DNA from: Balneola sp.
GTDB lineage: Bacteria; Bacteroidota; Rhodothermia; Balneolales; Balneolaceae
Direction: 5' to 3'
Assembly (NCBI GenBank): GCA_002694685.1
Contig: NZMW01000001.1
Span: 558,001-622,000 of the forward strand
Length of the DNA stretch: 64,000 nt
This document shows, one piece after another, positions 18,901-27,824 of the stretch; the first letter of the stretch is position 1; each line of letters opens with the position of its first letter. The translations under genes were made by a program, and so were the position numbers. The notes under the pieces are model-generated. The model had not been told where the DNA came from. It worked only from the letters and a program-made list of their open reading frames with translations, and made no database searches.

Positions 18901-21672
18901 ATTACGGTCTACTACGATGATATTCCAGCTACCGGGACAATCGCCGTAAACGGAATGTCTATTGAGCATCCCTCCTCTCCTGTCAACTCAGATAATTGGG
19001 CAGCTCAAGACTTTAGTGACTTTAACGTTTGGAGCGGAACGGTTAACATTGGTTTCGAACTGGATGAAGAAGAGAATAACTTTGACAGAGCTGTTCTCGA
19101 TATTCGAAGAAAAGCCGCCAGAGAACCTGGTGATTCTGATAACTTCCGATCTGAACAAGATCAGACCATTGCTACAATGGAAGGTGAAGGTGCAGAATAC
19201 GCACTTGATGTTGATGCTTTAGATCAAGGTGCTGTTTATGAACTAACCCTATATCTAGTTGATTCATATGGAAACCGATCTAATGCAGGTACTGTAGAAT
19301 TTGCTACTGTTGGACCAAGAGCACACATTACAGGTATGAGTGACGAGCATGGTGATATATACATCCAGGCTACTCCATATACCCGAAGTGTTATTCTGGA
19401 AGTTTCTGCCGATGGTGGAACCACCTATGAGCAAGTTTCTTACATTGAAGATGATGACTTCGATTACTTCACTTCTAATGGATACGATGCTTATAAATAT
19501 GACATGATGAATCTAGAAGATTTCCAGTTGCCACTGGGTGACCTGACTTTCAGATTGACAGCCGGTGAATCTGAAGAGCTTTACGAGTCAGAGTATCAAA
19601 ACTCTACTACACTTGTAATTAATCATGCAGAAAGCAATGATGTAAGAGCAAAAGCCGGACCTGAAGTAACTCAAATGCAGGGTACCTTCACCCCGGTCAC
19701 AACCACTGACATTGACTTATCTCTTTACAGAGAACGAGGAGATATCAATGACATCCGAGTTGAAATTGCTCCAATTAACACCAACGATAACATCAGCCTC
19801 TTCCTTCTTGCGGACGAGAACCCATTTTCTACTCTAAACAGTTTAGAATATGCTATGTATCCAAGATGGGCTGATTATGATTACTCTACCAACTTCGGTA
19901 TCACTTCCCCACTTGAGTCCATAGATGGCAACTATCTTGGATTCCTTGATGATGGAGATGCTATCGATCTTGATGGAAGTGTTGACATCACAGCCGGTGG
20001 TAAGTTTTACGCTTATGTCACCACGGTCATGCCTAATGGCGAAACCATTATGACTCGCCAAATGCTTGAAGTGAATCGTGTTGCTGCTCAGAATGGCGGT
20101 TCTGTTACCTCACCAAACGGTAACTTCGAACTTAACATTACCGAGAATACCCTTGAAAACAATGCTAACCTCATTATTGAGGAAGATCCTTCAAGCTTAT
20201 TCTTTACACATGACAGCGAAGCTCAATACGGACAAATAGGTACTGCTTATTACCTCCGCGCATTTAAAGGAGATGTACGTGATGGAAGAAGGGTAAACTT
20301 CTCTATTACATATGATCCTAACGATGTTATGGATTTAAATGAGGATGGATCTATTGAAGACGAATTAGCACAGTTATGTGTGGGTTATTCTGAACTGAAT
20401 GATACCGAAATAGTATTCTTGGATATTCTTGAAAAAGAAGTCGATACCGAGAATAACATGGTTCATTTCAGTATGGAGAATCTGCCATCAAATACACAGA
20501 GGTTTGCTCTAGTACTTGAAGGTGCGGTTGTAAACAATCCGGGTTCTATTTCGGTTGTTAATACTTCCCTAATGGCTGCTGATAAGCCTTATGTTAACGA
20601 AGATCATGAACTATCAATCACGGTAACTGATGACAAAGTGAATAGCTTTGATGATTACTGGGTAATAGTTGACGGTTCAGTTGTTAGTGCAGATACATAT
20701 TCTGCTGATGGCTTCCAGAATGGTTGGAAAATCGTAGTTGATAATTCAATTGAAGACTTGAACCTGAATGAAGGGTTACACACCGTTCGCTTCGTAATCA
20801 CCAATGAAAATGGTAACCGATTAGACGTTACTTACGATTTCATTGTGGATAAGAAGAAACCAGTTATTTCACAAGGTGCTGTACAGTTTGTGGATATGAT
20901 TGAGTCAGGTCATAAGAATACCCTCTCCTTCAATGTAACCGATGCGATGGCTGGAGATCAGCCTGGATCTGGCGTTTCATTAGATGAGATCTTTGTAGAT
21001 GTGTATTTAGTAGAGCCGGATGTTAGATTCGGAGTTTACGACACAACTACTGGAACCTGGCATTATTCTCAGGACGTCTTCAAGCGCTACTTCAAGCAGT
21101 ACAGTGAAGGTGACTTCATTGTAGATGAGGGTAGCACTGCCGATTCCTTGGGAATTATGTTTGAGGTAGTATTCAATCAGGAGCTGGATGTTTCCGGATA
21201 TGAATTCGTTGTTCATAATGGAGACTTTGTCTTTGATGAAGATTCTCTGAATGAATGCGAAACTGTATGTCGAAAAGATGACTTCGAGATTGAGAACTAT
21301 TACGAAGGTGGCATTTCAGATATGGCCCTTAACCAGGCAAATGCTGTATCCTTCTCTGTAGGTATCGATCCGACCGTAACATCTAACGAAGGTGAAAGTG
21401 TGATTCCTGAAGAGTTCCATTTAGATCAGAACTATCCGAATCCATTCAACCCATCGACAACTATTCAGTACGGTATTCCCGAAGCAAGCGAAGTAACCAT
21501 GAAGGTCTATAACGCTCTTGGGCAAGAAGTAATGACACTCGTGAATGATCAGAAGAGCGCTGGTACTTATAAAGTCCAGTTCGATGCTGCAAACCTCGCT
21601 AGTGGAATGTACATCTACCGAATAGTTGCCGGAGATTTCGTACAAACCAAAAAACTAATGCTGATTAAGTAA
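15970..21672 (+). CDS. Giant secreted repeat protein with C-terminal sorting (type IX-like) domain
   Basis: A 1900-residue exported protein, very rich in Asp, Thr, Glu and Asn. The signal peptide is residues 1-24 (GTQYAYS, Gln at +1). The body consists of many beta-sandwich-like segments with recurring openings such as [26 protein letters not shown] and [12 protein letters not shown], as in Ig-like or bacterial cadherin-like surface proteins. The abundant DxDxD-type acidic loops suggest Ca2+ binding. A Cys pair (NECETVC) lies near residue 1760. The last 85 residues are a sorting domain starting [17 protein letters not shown] and ending KKLMLIK, as in substrates of the type IX system. A strong SD-like AAAGGGG precedes the ATG. 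It is flanked by two sensor/regulator pairs and carries their presumed operator. Adhesin or matrix role is a guess. Confidence 0.88.
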   Translation: MRSRFLPFLYAIIMLFLGTQYAYSQDGVFDDTFVAPDSAQILGTNTSVFQFDIDPSVLTDSLDYIEVDVFAQGDTLNFVQIYQKGTDADGAFTPAFASDESFSTTGLAIENTYEGTFAPNTSNFYTIRARAYVDDDNDPNNASVLNGEIYVDVYIDDDNPVAASTQLINYVSNEPRIGGDTLSVQIQDDFIDYSNDDFEIELSVFDGLDTTFTASGSITDHFNSGALIDTTRNDSLDYTFIFLVDFTEYVPDSPTNPTIDVDITDGAGNETETQLTPLVNDNTAPTVELLTIDGADPTEDVIPNANTGTNTLIYDVRDTYLSADSLRDDYNFDLTLFGESFSGTIEEHEDAGRLTVVGDTSFVFNVNLKPNTQSNGNISLEVTDAAGNSATDTDNIDIADFNTDDYYLMQPYPHTAFNDDITVQLTPNKEGEYTGATIYLSANADLSSPDTTYTLDDADLNGVFDTPASLGLTDGGMYYVGAVVTNADNSTFDTRVNPVFYDTTAPSLTIDLLDAIDFGGTDYVTGDNTRIQFNSDDDDLNELDVDVQRVIIDSTTNFFNLTTLEDYPFRFSFDSEDYDDDATDELFDGTVVFRVTSTDNLGNESMPMYFPVNVDNVSADYILSEVNGIDILADNADGNYPPINAGETLTLEFTHYADDIADDGAEFELEYDGETLVGVITAQTTDTYTVEFEIPDNDGDETINLTPGGGDLTVNFTDVFGNENENYIGTPDVGSIQIFNNELPWIGLDDDFSEELVRDTLELELTVNSTVELIDSVALEYATYTDTDTTAFTQIMVFPYDSVQANPIYGLPTAEYDDGKYLIRTRTYGYQYDRFDGDLVEVEDSAYAVRFDNTHNGTTERVAILAQPDTTLHGSEDIELYAANNGDAYGTLFEGMFVATNPTVEEDADTSWVLLDSVVTESSDGIFSTTVDETTLETLFDIDNVEGVFTFRAVGFDSAGIYQNISGNMDDPSEVATITVYYDDIPATGTIAVNGMSIEHPSSPVNSDNWAAQDFSDFNVWSGTVNIGFELDEEENNFDRAVLDIRRKAAREPGDSDNFRSEQDQTIATMEGEGAEYALDVDALDQGAVYELTLYLVDSYGNRSNAGTVEFATVGPRAHITGMSDEHGDIYIQATPYTRSVILEVSADGGTTYEQVSYIEDDDFDYFTSNGYDAYKYDMMNLEDFQLPLGDLTFRLTAGESEELYESEYQNSTTLVINHAESNDVRAKAGPEVTQMQGTFTPVTTTDIDLSLYRERGDINDIRVEIAPINTNDNISLFLLADENPFSTLNSLEYAMYPRWADYDYSTNFGITSPLESIDGNYLGFLDDGDAIDLDGSVDITAGGKFYAYVTTVMPNGETIMTRQMLEVNRVAAQNGGSVTSPNGNFELNITENTLENNANLIIEEDPSSLFFTHDSEAQYGQIGTAYYLRAFKGDVRDGRRVNFSITYDPNDVMDLNEDGSIEDELAQLCVGYSELNDTEIVFLDILEKEVDTENNMVHFSMENLPSNTQRFALVLEGAVVNNPGSISVVNTSLMAADKPYVNEDHELSITVTDDKVNSFDDYWVIVDGSVVSADTYSADGFQNGWKIVVDNSIEDLNLNEGLHTVRFVITNENGNRLDVTYDFIVDKKKPVISQGAVQFVDMIESGHKNTLSFNVTDAMAGDQPGSGVSLDEIFVDVYLVEPDVRFGVYDTTTGTWHYSQDVFKRYFKQYSEGDFIVDEGSTADSLGIMFEVVFNQELDVSGYEFVVHNGDFVFDEDSLNECETVCRKDDFEIENYYEGGISDMALNQANAVSFSVGIDPTVTSNEGESVIPEEFHLDQNYPNPFNPSTTIQYGIPEASEVTMKVYNALGQEVMTLVNDQKSAGTYKVQFDAANLASGMYIYRIVAGDFVQTKKLMLIK

Positions 21673-21700
21673 AGTTAACTTAACTTAGTAACAACCTTTA

Positions 21701-21730
21701 AGGGGGCTGTCTTTTGGCAGCCCCTTTTTT
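21701..21730 (+). terminator. Rho-independent terminator of the giant gene
   Basis: GGGGCTG (21703-21709) pairs with CAGCCCC (21718-21724) around an 8-nt loop, followed by six T. It lies 28 nt after the stop codon. Confidence 0.93.
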
Positions 21731-21733
21731 AAT

Positions 21734-22040
21734 GGCCTGAACTTCACAACTATCCTGTCTTAAATAATATTAAGACTAAGAAATAATGAATGAGTTTTAC
21801 TTTTATTCCCCTATTCCCCCTATTAAGGGATCTGCTTTTCTAATAGTCACAATAATATCTCTGCAACAGTAAGATAACTTCTCTTATTTGAGGACCTTAG
21901 TTTATCTAAGGCTTGAACTTTAATTGTTAAGCTATATGTTTTCCTTTACTTGCCTTCCCGTTGAGCCTTCTTTAGTCATAGAAGTTTTAAAGAAGCATAG
22001 CACAAAAGGCTCTCATTGCTAACTAATAGATAAGCGAAAT
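21734..22040. other. Gene-free region with several inverted repeats
   Basis: No coding frame is supported here. Three hairpins are visible: GTCTTAA/TTAAGAC at 21757-21776, CCTTAG/CTAAGG with a 5-nt loop at 21895-21911, and CTTCTTTA/TAAAGAAG at 21967-21995. None is a typical terminator. It lies between the giant gene's terminator and the terminator of the TPR-kinase regulator. Confidence 0.5.
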
Positions 22041-22073
22041 AAAAAAGCCTGTCATATTCAATGACAGGCTTTT
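22041..22073 (-). terminator. Strong terminator behind response regulator 2 and the orphan operator
   Basis: A perfect 13-bp stem (AAAAGCCTGTCAT at 22043-22055 with ATGACAGGCTTTT at 22061-22073) and a 5-nt loop. On the minus strand it is followed by six T; on the plus strand by four, so it may also work weakly in that direction. It lies 177 nt beyond the response regulator stop. Confidence 0.92.
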
Positions 22074-22193
22074 AGCAGTTCTTTAGGTTAGTATAGATGT
22101 ATAAAATCGATTTGGTAATCTGTACCCCAAAAAACCCAAACCTGATTTATACTTTGATACTTTCTTAGTATCGATATTTTTTTTCTACCAAAC

Positions 22194-22211
22194 ACTGCAT
22201 ACTTATGCAGT
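22194..22211. promoter_or_regulatory. Perfect 18-bp palindrome, orphan copy of the regulator operator
   Basis: ACTGCATACTTATGCAGT: both 8-nt arms are fully complementary around CT. It matches the operator pattern found upstream of the two regulators and of the giant gene. It lies 38 nt behind the regulator stop at 22250, ahead of 120 nt without an ORF and a strong minus-strand terminator. Toward the minus side TATCGATA begins 18 nt away. It may drive a short untranslated RNA, or be a storage site. Confidence 0.55.
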
Positions 22212-22249
22212 ATTTAAAAGCTCTTTCCAGATGACCAATTCCAGAAAAA

Positions 22250-22870
22250 TCAAATAAGCTTATATCGCAAAGCTTTAGCAACAGCTTCACTTTTGTTACT
22301 TACCTCTAGTTTATTGTAGATATTTCTTATGTGGTACCTTACACCATCTACCGAAAGGAACACTTCTTTAGATATCCCTTTATAAGAAGAGCCTTCAGCT
22401 AAAAGTTTTAAAATGTCCGTCTCTGCTTCTGAAAGCTCGATCCCTGACTTATCACCATGAAATGAATTAATAACCTTACGGGCAATATTTGGACTCATGG
22501 GAGAGCCTCCTTCATTCGCTACGTGTACGGCATCAATTAGCTCTTCAGGGGATACTTTCTTTGAAAGATATCCAATAGCACCGTTTTTAAGAGCTTTAAA
22601 GATTCGCTCGTCATCATCGTGAATGGTAACCATCATCACGGTAATATCAGGGTGCTTCTTTCTAATAATCTTTACTCCTTCTGTACCCAGAATACCGGGT
22701 AACTGTATATCCAAAAGGACCACATTTGCTTTCTGCAGCTGAGTATCTTCAAATGCATCTTCGCAACTTTCATAATCAGCTATCACGCATAGGTCGGGCT
22801 CGAAATCAAGAATGGTTTTCCATCCTTCCCTCATATACTTGTTGTCTTCTATGATTACAATATTGATCAT
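22250..22870 (-). CDS. LuxR/NarL-family response regulator (partner of TPR kinase)
   Basis: A 206-residue regulator. Receiver: acidic E8-D9, phospho-acceptor D54 (VVLLDIQLPG), T82 (VTIHDDDERIF) and K104 (LSKKVSPEEL). The LuxR-type HTH covers about 140-200 with recognition helix SVDGVRYHIRNIYNKLEV, which differs from that of the regulator at 11598-12236 at only two positions (H/Y and Q/N). The full lengths are also clearly paralogous (IEDNxYMREGW, NGGSPxxPNIARKVI-type segments). Start ATG at 22870. A 94-nt gap to the upstream kinase gene contains an operator-like palindrome and a -10-like box, implying an independent promoter. Confidence 0.93.
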   Translation of the reverse strand: MINIVIIEDNKYMREGWKTILDFEPDLCVIADYESCEDAFEDTQLQKANVVLLDIQLPGILGTEGVKIIRKKHPDITVMMVTIHDDDERIFKALKNGAIGYLSKKVSPEELIDAVHVANEGGSPMSPNIARKVINSFHGDKSGIELSEAETDILKLLAEGSSYKGISKEVFLSVDGVRYHIRNIYNKLEVSNKSEAVAKALRYKLI

Positions 22871-22884
22871 CAGTAATTTTTAAT

Positions 22885-22931
22885 GATATATAGAAAAAGC
22901 TTCTGAGAAAACAACCACCTAAATAGGTAGT
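22885..22931 (-). promoter_or_regulatory. Putative operator/promoter of response regulator 2
   Basis: ACCACCTAAATAGGTAGT at 22914-22931 is an 18-bp palindrome with 7 of 8 arm positions paired. On the minus strand TATATATC (22892-22885) follows after exactly 21 nt, and the ATG comes 14 nt later. Spacing and motif agree with 12271-12317 and 15842-15888. With the box as -10, the palindrome is centred near -42, replacing the -35, as for a class II activator. Confidence 0.65.
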
Positions 22932-22964
22932 ATTCTCTTCATTTTTCAATTATAAATGAATAAC

Positions 22965-24938
22965 TCAGGATACATTGAAGGTAAAAGACCACGTAGTCCC
23001 GGCTCCTTCATCAGTGATAAGTTCAACTTCACCGTCAATTTGTTCGGCTCGATATCTGATATTCTTTATTCCATTCCCATTCTTGATTTTATCAGGATCA
23101 AAACCTACCCCATTGTCTATTATTTTCATATAAACTACATCGCCTTCTTCCGTCAGCGTAATTTCAACTTCTGTAGCTCTTGAATGCTTACTTAAATTCG
23201 TAACACATTCTTTGAAAATGAGCCATAAATTTTGCCTGACCTCGAGCTTTACTGGAAAGCTAAAGCTATCATCAATATTCATAGAGTAGGTTATATCGTT
23301 GCTATCTAAAACATCTGCTGCAAAACGTTTACACTTCTTTAGAAATATAGACCAATCGTCTTTAGATGGATCGATAGCCCAAATGATATCATTAATCTTC
23401 TCTTTGGCTTCGACAGCACTTTTGGTGATTACCTCTAAAAACCGTTGAGATTCATTGGGGTCTTTTCTAACCCTTTGTGCAGCTTCACTAAAGAAGCTGA
23501 TACTGCTAAGGGTACCGCTTAAATCGTCATGAAGATCTCTAGCAATTTGATTCCTTGTCCGTTCTTCTTTTAATAAATAATACACCCGATACCTGTAAAG
23601 GATATACCCTGCTGTCAATATCATACAAATGATGATGGCCATATTTCTTAGCCTGATGTTCTGTATTTCAAGATTGGCTGTATTCAACGCATCCTCTTTA
23701 TTCTGCAATTGATACCGCACTGTCATCATGGAAAGTCTCTTCTCTTTTTCAGATTTAAATTTTTCTTCATCCCGGATTCTTTGCTGTCTTTCAGCTTTCA
23801 GAGCCTCATCCATTCGTCCTAATCCCGCTAAAGCGTCAGACTTCAGGGCGTAGATTTCCTGTAGTATCAAGTTAAGGTTATGCTGGTTAGCTAAATCAAT
23901 CGCTTTTTCTGCATACTCCAAACTTTCAGAGTAATTCTTCTTCTTGAGTTCTACAGCCGATAAAAACTCATACTTTGTTATTTCTTCATTTGGCCTTGAA
24001 TAAGGTAAGACCGGGTTCTTGATTTTTGTAGCCATCGAATCAGCTTCTTCCAGTCTATCTAAGTCTAAATAAAACTTTCCTAGCCGAACCAGGTGACTAT
24101 TCGCCAAATTTGGAATACGATACTGACTGCTTACAGAAGCCCCTCTTTCCATAAGCTCTAGTGACTGTAATGTATCTCCAGTGAGCTTATACATTTGGCT
24201 TAAATTTGTATAAGTGATAGCCTTAATTGGTGGCGGGAGGTTTTCTATCTCCAAACAAGGGCTGAGCGTTTCTATGGCTTTTGTGTACTGCTGGAGTTCT
24301 ATAAAGCTCGCTCCTAATTTTGCCATTATGTTGCATCTTGAACCTGGATTATCTTCGAACTCCATGAACTTTTCAAACATGTCGATGGCTAAATCATGAG
24401 CCCCTACTCGTACATAAAGATTTCCAAGGTTAGCGTATAAAAAATGAATAGGAAACTCTGACTTTTCGCCAAGCTCAAGTCTGTAATTAATGGCATTTAA
24501 ATACAAAGACTCAGCTTTTATATAGGAGTTTTGGCGTTCATACTGTGATGCTTTCAGGTTCTCCATTGCCAAGTAGGAGTTATGCTCCCTGATGCTCTTT
24601 AGTGAAATAGAAGCCTTTTCAGCATAATAAATTGTAGAATCGGCGTTAAGAATCCGCCAAGCATTAGCCTTCAACAGAGAAGAAAAAGCCAATTTCTGAT
24701 CATCCTCTATTCCCTCCAGAGCATAAATATCATCAACCATTTTAAAAAGTGAATCGGGGGTATTCCTAAGGTACCTATTCCCCATTTCTACATACTTTCT
24801 GAGTTTCTCTTCAGGTTGCTCTACTTCTTGGATTTGCTTCCTTATATCACCCAGACTCATGGCGGGCATTCTTTGTTGGGCATGTGCTACCACAGTACAA
24901 CCCCAAATAAGTACCCCAAGACTAATCAACAACTTCAT
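22965..24938 (-). CDS. Sensor histidine kinase with periplasmic TPR repeats
   Basis: A 657-residue kinase. Signal peptide about 1-21 (VVAHA, Gln at +1). The extracytoplasmic part (about 25-425) is helical with TPR-type repeats, e.g. YANLGNLYVRVGAHDLAIDM, AITYTNLSQMYKLTGDTLQS and SLEYAEKAIDLA, followed by a coiled-coil stretch (ERQQRIRDEEKFKSEKEKR). One membrane helix lies at about 430-448. The HisKA_3 core has H470 in DLHDDLSGTLSSISF. The ATPase domain has VTNLSKHSR, DNGVGF and GNGIKNI. From the membrane inwards it is paralogous to the propeller kinase, so the two differ mainly in their sensor module. It lies upstream of, and with, its regulator. Confidence 0.92.
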   Translation of the reverse strand: MKLLISLGVLIWGCTVVAHAQQRMPAMSLGDIRKQIQEVEQPEEKLRKYVEMGNRYLRNTPDSLFKMVDDIYALEGIEDDQKLAFSSLLKANAWRILNADSTIYYAEKASISLKSIREHNSYLAMENLKASQYERQNSYIKAESLYLNAINYRLELGEKSEFPIHFLYANLGNLYVRVGAHDLAIDMFEKFMEFEDNPGSRCNIMAKLGASFIELQQYTKAIETLSPCLEIENLPPPIKAITYTNLSQMYKLTGDTLQSLELMERGASVSSQYRIPNLANSHLVRLGKFYLDLDRLEEADSMATKIKNPVLPYSRPNEEITKYEFLSAVELKKKNYSESLEYAEKAIDLANQHNLNLILQEIYALKSDALAGLGRMDEALKAERQQRIRDEEKFKSEKEKRLSMMTVRYQLQNKEDALNTANLEIQNIRLRNMAIIICMILTAGYILYRYRVYYLLKEERTRNQIARDLHDDLSGTLSSISFFSEAAQRVRKDPNESQRFLEVITKSAVEAKEKINDIIWAIDPSKDDWSIFLKKCKRFAADVLDSNDITYSMNIDDSFSFPVKLEVRQNLWLIFKECVTNLSKHSRATEVEITLTEEGDVVYMKIIDNGVGFDPDKIKNGNGIKNIRYRAEQIDGEVELITDEGAGTTWSFTFNVS

Positions 24939-25061
24939 TTACATCTCATATGTTAATACAAATGCCCTTCAAAGAATCTCTAACTTCTTACCCTAAACTT
25001 CAAATTAAAATAAATATCCCAACGGATATTAAAACATCCTGCTGGTAAAAAGTTCAGGTAT

Positions 25062-25092
25062 AAAAAAAGCCCACTTAAAAAAGCGGGCTTTT
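25062..25092 (-). terminator. Terminator behind the amidohydrolase operon
   Basis: AAAAGCCCaCTT (25065-25076) pairs with AAGcGGGCTTTT (25081-25092) with one A-C mismatch. On the minus strand a run of seven T follows. It lies 23 nt after the last amidohydrolase stop and separates it from the TPR kinase gene. Confidence 0.85.
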
Positions 25093-25114
25093 AAAACATT
25101 AAATCTATTGAGTT

Positions 25115-26431
25115 CTACTCGTTTACAGCATCACGATCTAAAAACTCATCGTAAAGCTGAGTGTGACGGCTTGTCATCGGGATTTTATATCCTTTGATGA
25201 ACACATGCTCAATATTAGTCATTGGCTCAAGCGGATCACCATCGGAGATAAACAGGTTAGCCTGCTTTCCGACTTCCAGAGAACCGATCATATCATCTAC
25301 ACCGAATATCTCGGCCGGATTAATAGTAAGTGCCTTAATGGCTTCTTCCTTTCCAAGACCATACGCTGCGGCATATCCAGCCTCAAACGGAGCGTTCCTG
25401 GAGTTTTCGGTATCGTCAGAAACGATAGCTACTTTAACGCCAGCAGCTGCCATGAGACCCGGGTTTTCGTACGGTCTTCGGTAGTTATCATAATCCCGTG
25501 CAGGTGTGTATAATGTAGTTGTAAGAACCGGAATCCCTGCCTCAGCAATCTCTTCAGCAACTCTCCATCCTTCTTCTACTCCCGCAAATACGAAGTTCAT
25601 GTTCTCATGAGATTTTGTCCATTCAATAGCGTCCAAAATGGCTTGCTCACGATTCACTGAAATTACAACCGGAACATCTCCGGAAAGAACTTCACGCATA
25701 GCATCCATTCTTGGATCGAAATCTGGCTTTGTTTTGCCTGATGGATTGGCTTCGTAGGCATTCATCATTTGATCATAGAAATGAGCCTTGTCAATGAAAT
25801 CATTGATTGCTTTAATTTCCCGATCATATTGTTCTTTGATCTCTTTTTCAGAACGGTCGTCCCACCATCCTCCTCCTGCTGATGAAGGCAGAGACATTAC
25901 CAAAGCTCCACTCTTTTTAACAGCCATGGAATCCGGAGAATATCCCCAAAGGTCCATAACAGCAGCTTTACCAGCAATTGTGCCTGAGCTTGGATGAGAT
26001 AGCACAGTTGTAACTCCACTAACCCTGGTCACCGGTACAGAAGCACTGTGTGGGTTGAAAGCTGTAAAGGCAAACATATGTGGATTGAACTGACCTAACT
26101 CGCGATTATCAACCGTTACTGCCACAGCTGATACTTCTACCAGGCCTAAAGCAGTCCAGCTGTCAATAAATCCTGGATAAACGTGTTTACCCGTAGCATC
26201 TATTTGTTTGTAGTCTGGAGTGATTTTAGCATTCTGACCGACTTGGACTATCTTTTTCCCGTCGATAAGAATGACCCCACCTTCAATTGTTCCGTTGGTT
26301 ACGGTATGAATGGTAGCTCCTGTAATGGCAAATTTACCAAATTCAGGTTTCTCTGTAATCTGTGCATCGGCTGTGGCCGTTAAACCAAACAGCAGAGCAG
26401 CTATAAAAACAAAAATATTGAGTTTCTTCAT
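25115..26431 (-). CDS. Secreted amidohydrolase-fold protein lacking the HxH metal motif
   Basis: A 438-residue exported protein (signal peptide about 1-23, TATADA then Gln). It has the amidohydrolase fold: a small beta domain (GVILIDGKKIVQVG), a TIM barrel and the closing pattern LTINPAEIFGVDDMIGSLEVGKQANLFI. At the place where active enzymes have DxHxH after PGFID it reads YPGFIDSWTALGL, and the later barrel His ligands are also not evident (VVISVNREQAI, FAGVEEGWRV). An Asp remains in IVSDDTEN. It is therefore probably a pseudoenzyme or has a different chemistry. Last of three tandem paralogues, 15 nt after the second. A good SD (AGGAGA) precedes the ATG. Confidence 0.82.
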   Translation of the reverse strand: MKKLNIFVFIAALLFGLTATADAQITEKPEFGKFAITGATIHTVTNGTIEGGVILIDGKKIVQVGQNAKITPDYKQIDATGKHVYPGFIDSWTALGLVEVSAVAVTVDNRELGQFNPHMFAFTAFNPHSASVPVTRVSGVTTVLSHPSSGTIAGKAAVMDLWGYSPDSMAVKKSGALVMSLPSSAGGGWWDDRSEKEIKEQYDREIKAINDFIDKAHFYDQMMNAYEANPSGKTKPDFDPRMDAMREVLSGDVPVVISVNREQAILDAIEWTKSHENMNFVFAGVEEGWRVAEEIAEAGIPVLTTTLYTPARDYDNYRRPYENPGLMAAAGVKVAIVSDDTENSRNAPFEAGYAAAYGLGKEEAIKALTINPAEIFGVDDMIGSLEVGKQANLFISDGDPLEPMTNIEHVFIKGYKIPMTSRHTQLYDEFLDRDAVNE

Positions 26432-26446
26432 GATTCTGTCTCCTGT

Positions 26447-27823
26447 TTAGTTTTGAAATAAAATGAATGCATCTTGCATGCAGGCATCTTCATCTCGACT
26501 TGAAACGATTTCCCGATAGTTTGAACCATCCTCGAAGTCGGTGCCCGGATTGACTTGGATACGCATGTCATCGGAATCATTTTCCAGATCGAAATACTTT
26601 GTCCCGTCTACAAAGGTCATTTCAGCTTTGCTGTAGATACTGAATGGATGTCCACTCCAAACTACAACATCACCGTCTTTGCCTTCTTCAATACTGCCTA
26701 CCCGATCGTCAATACCAAGTTGAATGGCTGGGTGAAGCGTGATCATTTTAAGCGCATCATTTACTGAAGTGTTTCCATATCGAACTACTTTAGAAGCTTC
26801 ATGATTAAGCGTACGCAGTAGCTGATTATTATCACTGTTGATCGAATTGATAACGCCATTAGCATTCAAAATAGAAGCGTTATAAGCGGTTGAGTAATAC
26901 ACCTCAAACTTATAGGCCCACCAATCAGAGAAAACAGAAGTGTGAGCTCCGTTCTTAGCTAACTCGGGAGCTACTTTAAAAGCTTCATTCGCATGCTGGA
27001 AAGTGTAGTTTTCAACACCGTAGTCTTTAAAAACACGCATCAGCATTAGTATTTCATCTGAACGGTAAGAGTGACAGTGAACAAGTATCTCACCCTCAAT
27101 AATGTCGTTTAGAACTTCAAACCGAAGGTTTTCGGCAACTGGTACCGGTGGCGTTCCGCGCCCTCTTCTGTCATATTGTTCTTTTGCACTGAGGTAAGCT
27201 TCTCGTTTACGTTTGTAATCAAGTGCTTCATCAAAGTGACCACGAATTACTTGCTCAACACCCATTCGGGTTCTTGGCTGAACACCGTTGCCCTGACCAT
27301 GTACCCGAGTCGGGTTTTCGCCTAGCGCAAATTTGATGGTACGAGGGGCATCCTCAAACTTCATACCTTCTTGTGTTGCACCGTAGCGAAGCTTAAGTGT
27401 CTCACCCTGTCCACCAATTACATTGGCAGAGCCGTGCATTAAGTGAATGGTTGTAGCGCCTCCTGCAAGCGCGTGATAAATTCCCACTTCATTGGGATCT
27501 ACCGACTCTTCCATGGTAACTTCAGCAGTAACCACATTTCTTCCTTCATTAATATCTACACCGTTTAGGTGAGAATGAGCATCAATAATGCCGGGCATCA
27601 GGTATTTACCGGTAGCGTCTATAGTTTCCACGCCGCGGGGTGCTCTAAGGTCTTTTCCAATTTCCTGGATAACACCGTCTCTGATCAACACATCAGTGTC
27701 TTCGAGATCACCATCTGTTATGCTTATAACCGTTGCATTTTGGATAAGTACTGAGCCTTTTTCCTGAGCTTCAGCATTGAATCCAAAGGCGACGAAAACA
27801 AAAAGTATAATTAGTTTCTTCAT
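26447..27823 (-). CDS. Secreted metal-dependent amidohydrolase (imidazolonepropionase-like)
   Basis: A 458-residue exported enzyme. The start is placed at the ATG at 27823 because it opens a signal peptide (MKKLIILFVFVAFGFNAEA, then Gln at +1); an upstream in-frame extension to 27925 lies inside the preceding gene. The metal-site motif is complete: PGIIDAHSHLNG gives HxH, followed by LVHCHSYRSDE, TFQHANEAF and the catalytic Asp region SINSDNN. The C-terminus has the usual LHPAIQLGIDDRVGSIEEGKDGDVVVW. The substrate is not predictable; hydrolysis of cyclic amides or dipeptides is typical. The upstream gene stops 1 nt before this start, so the two are co-translated. Confidence 0.85.
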   Translation of the reverse strand: MKKLIILFVFVAFGFNAEAQEKGSVLIQNATVISITDGDLEDTDVLIRDGVIQEIGKDLRAPRGVETIDATGKYLMPGIIDAHSHLNGVDINEGRNVVTAEVTMEESVDPNEVGIYHALAGGATTIHLMHGSANVIGGQGETLKLRYGATQEGMKFEDAPRTIKFALGENPTRVHGQGNGVQPRTRMGVEQVIRGHFDEALDYKRKREAYLSAKEQYDRRGRGTPPVPVAENLRFEVLNDIIEGEILVHCHSYRSDEILMLMRVFKDYGVENYTFQHANEAFKVAPELAKNGAHTSVFSDWWAYKFEVYYSTAYNASILNANGVINSINSDNNQLLRTLNHEASKVVRYGNTSVNDALKMITLHPAIQLGIDDRVGSIEEGKDGDVVVWSGHPFSIYSKAEMTFVDGTKYFDLENDSDDMRIQVNPGTDFEDGSNYREIVSSRDEDACMQDAFILFQN

Positions 27824-27824
27824 C

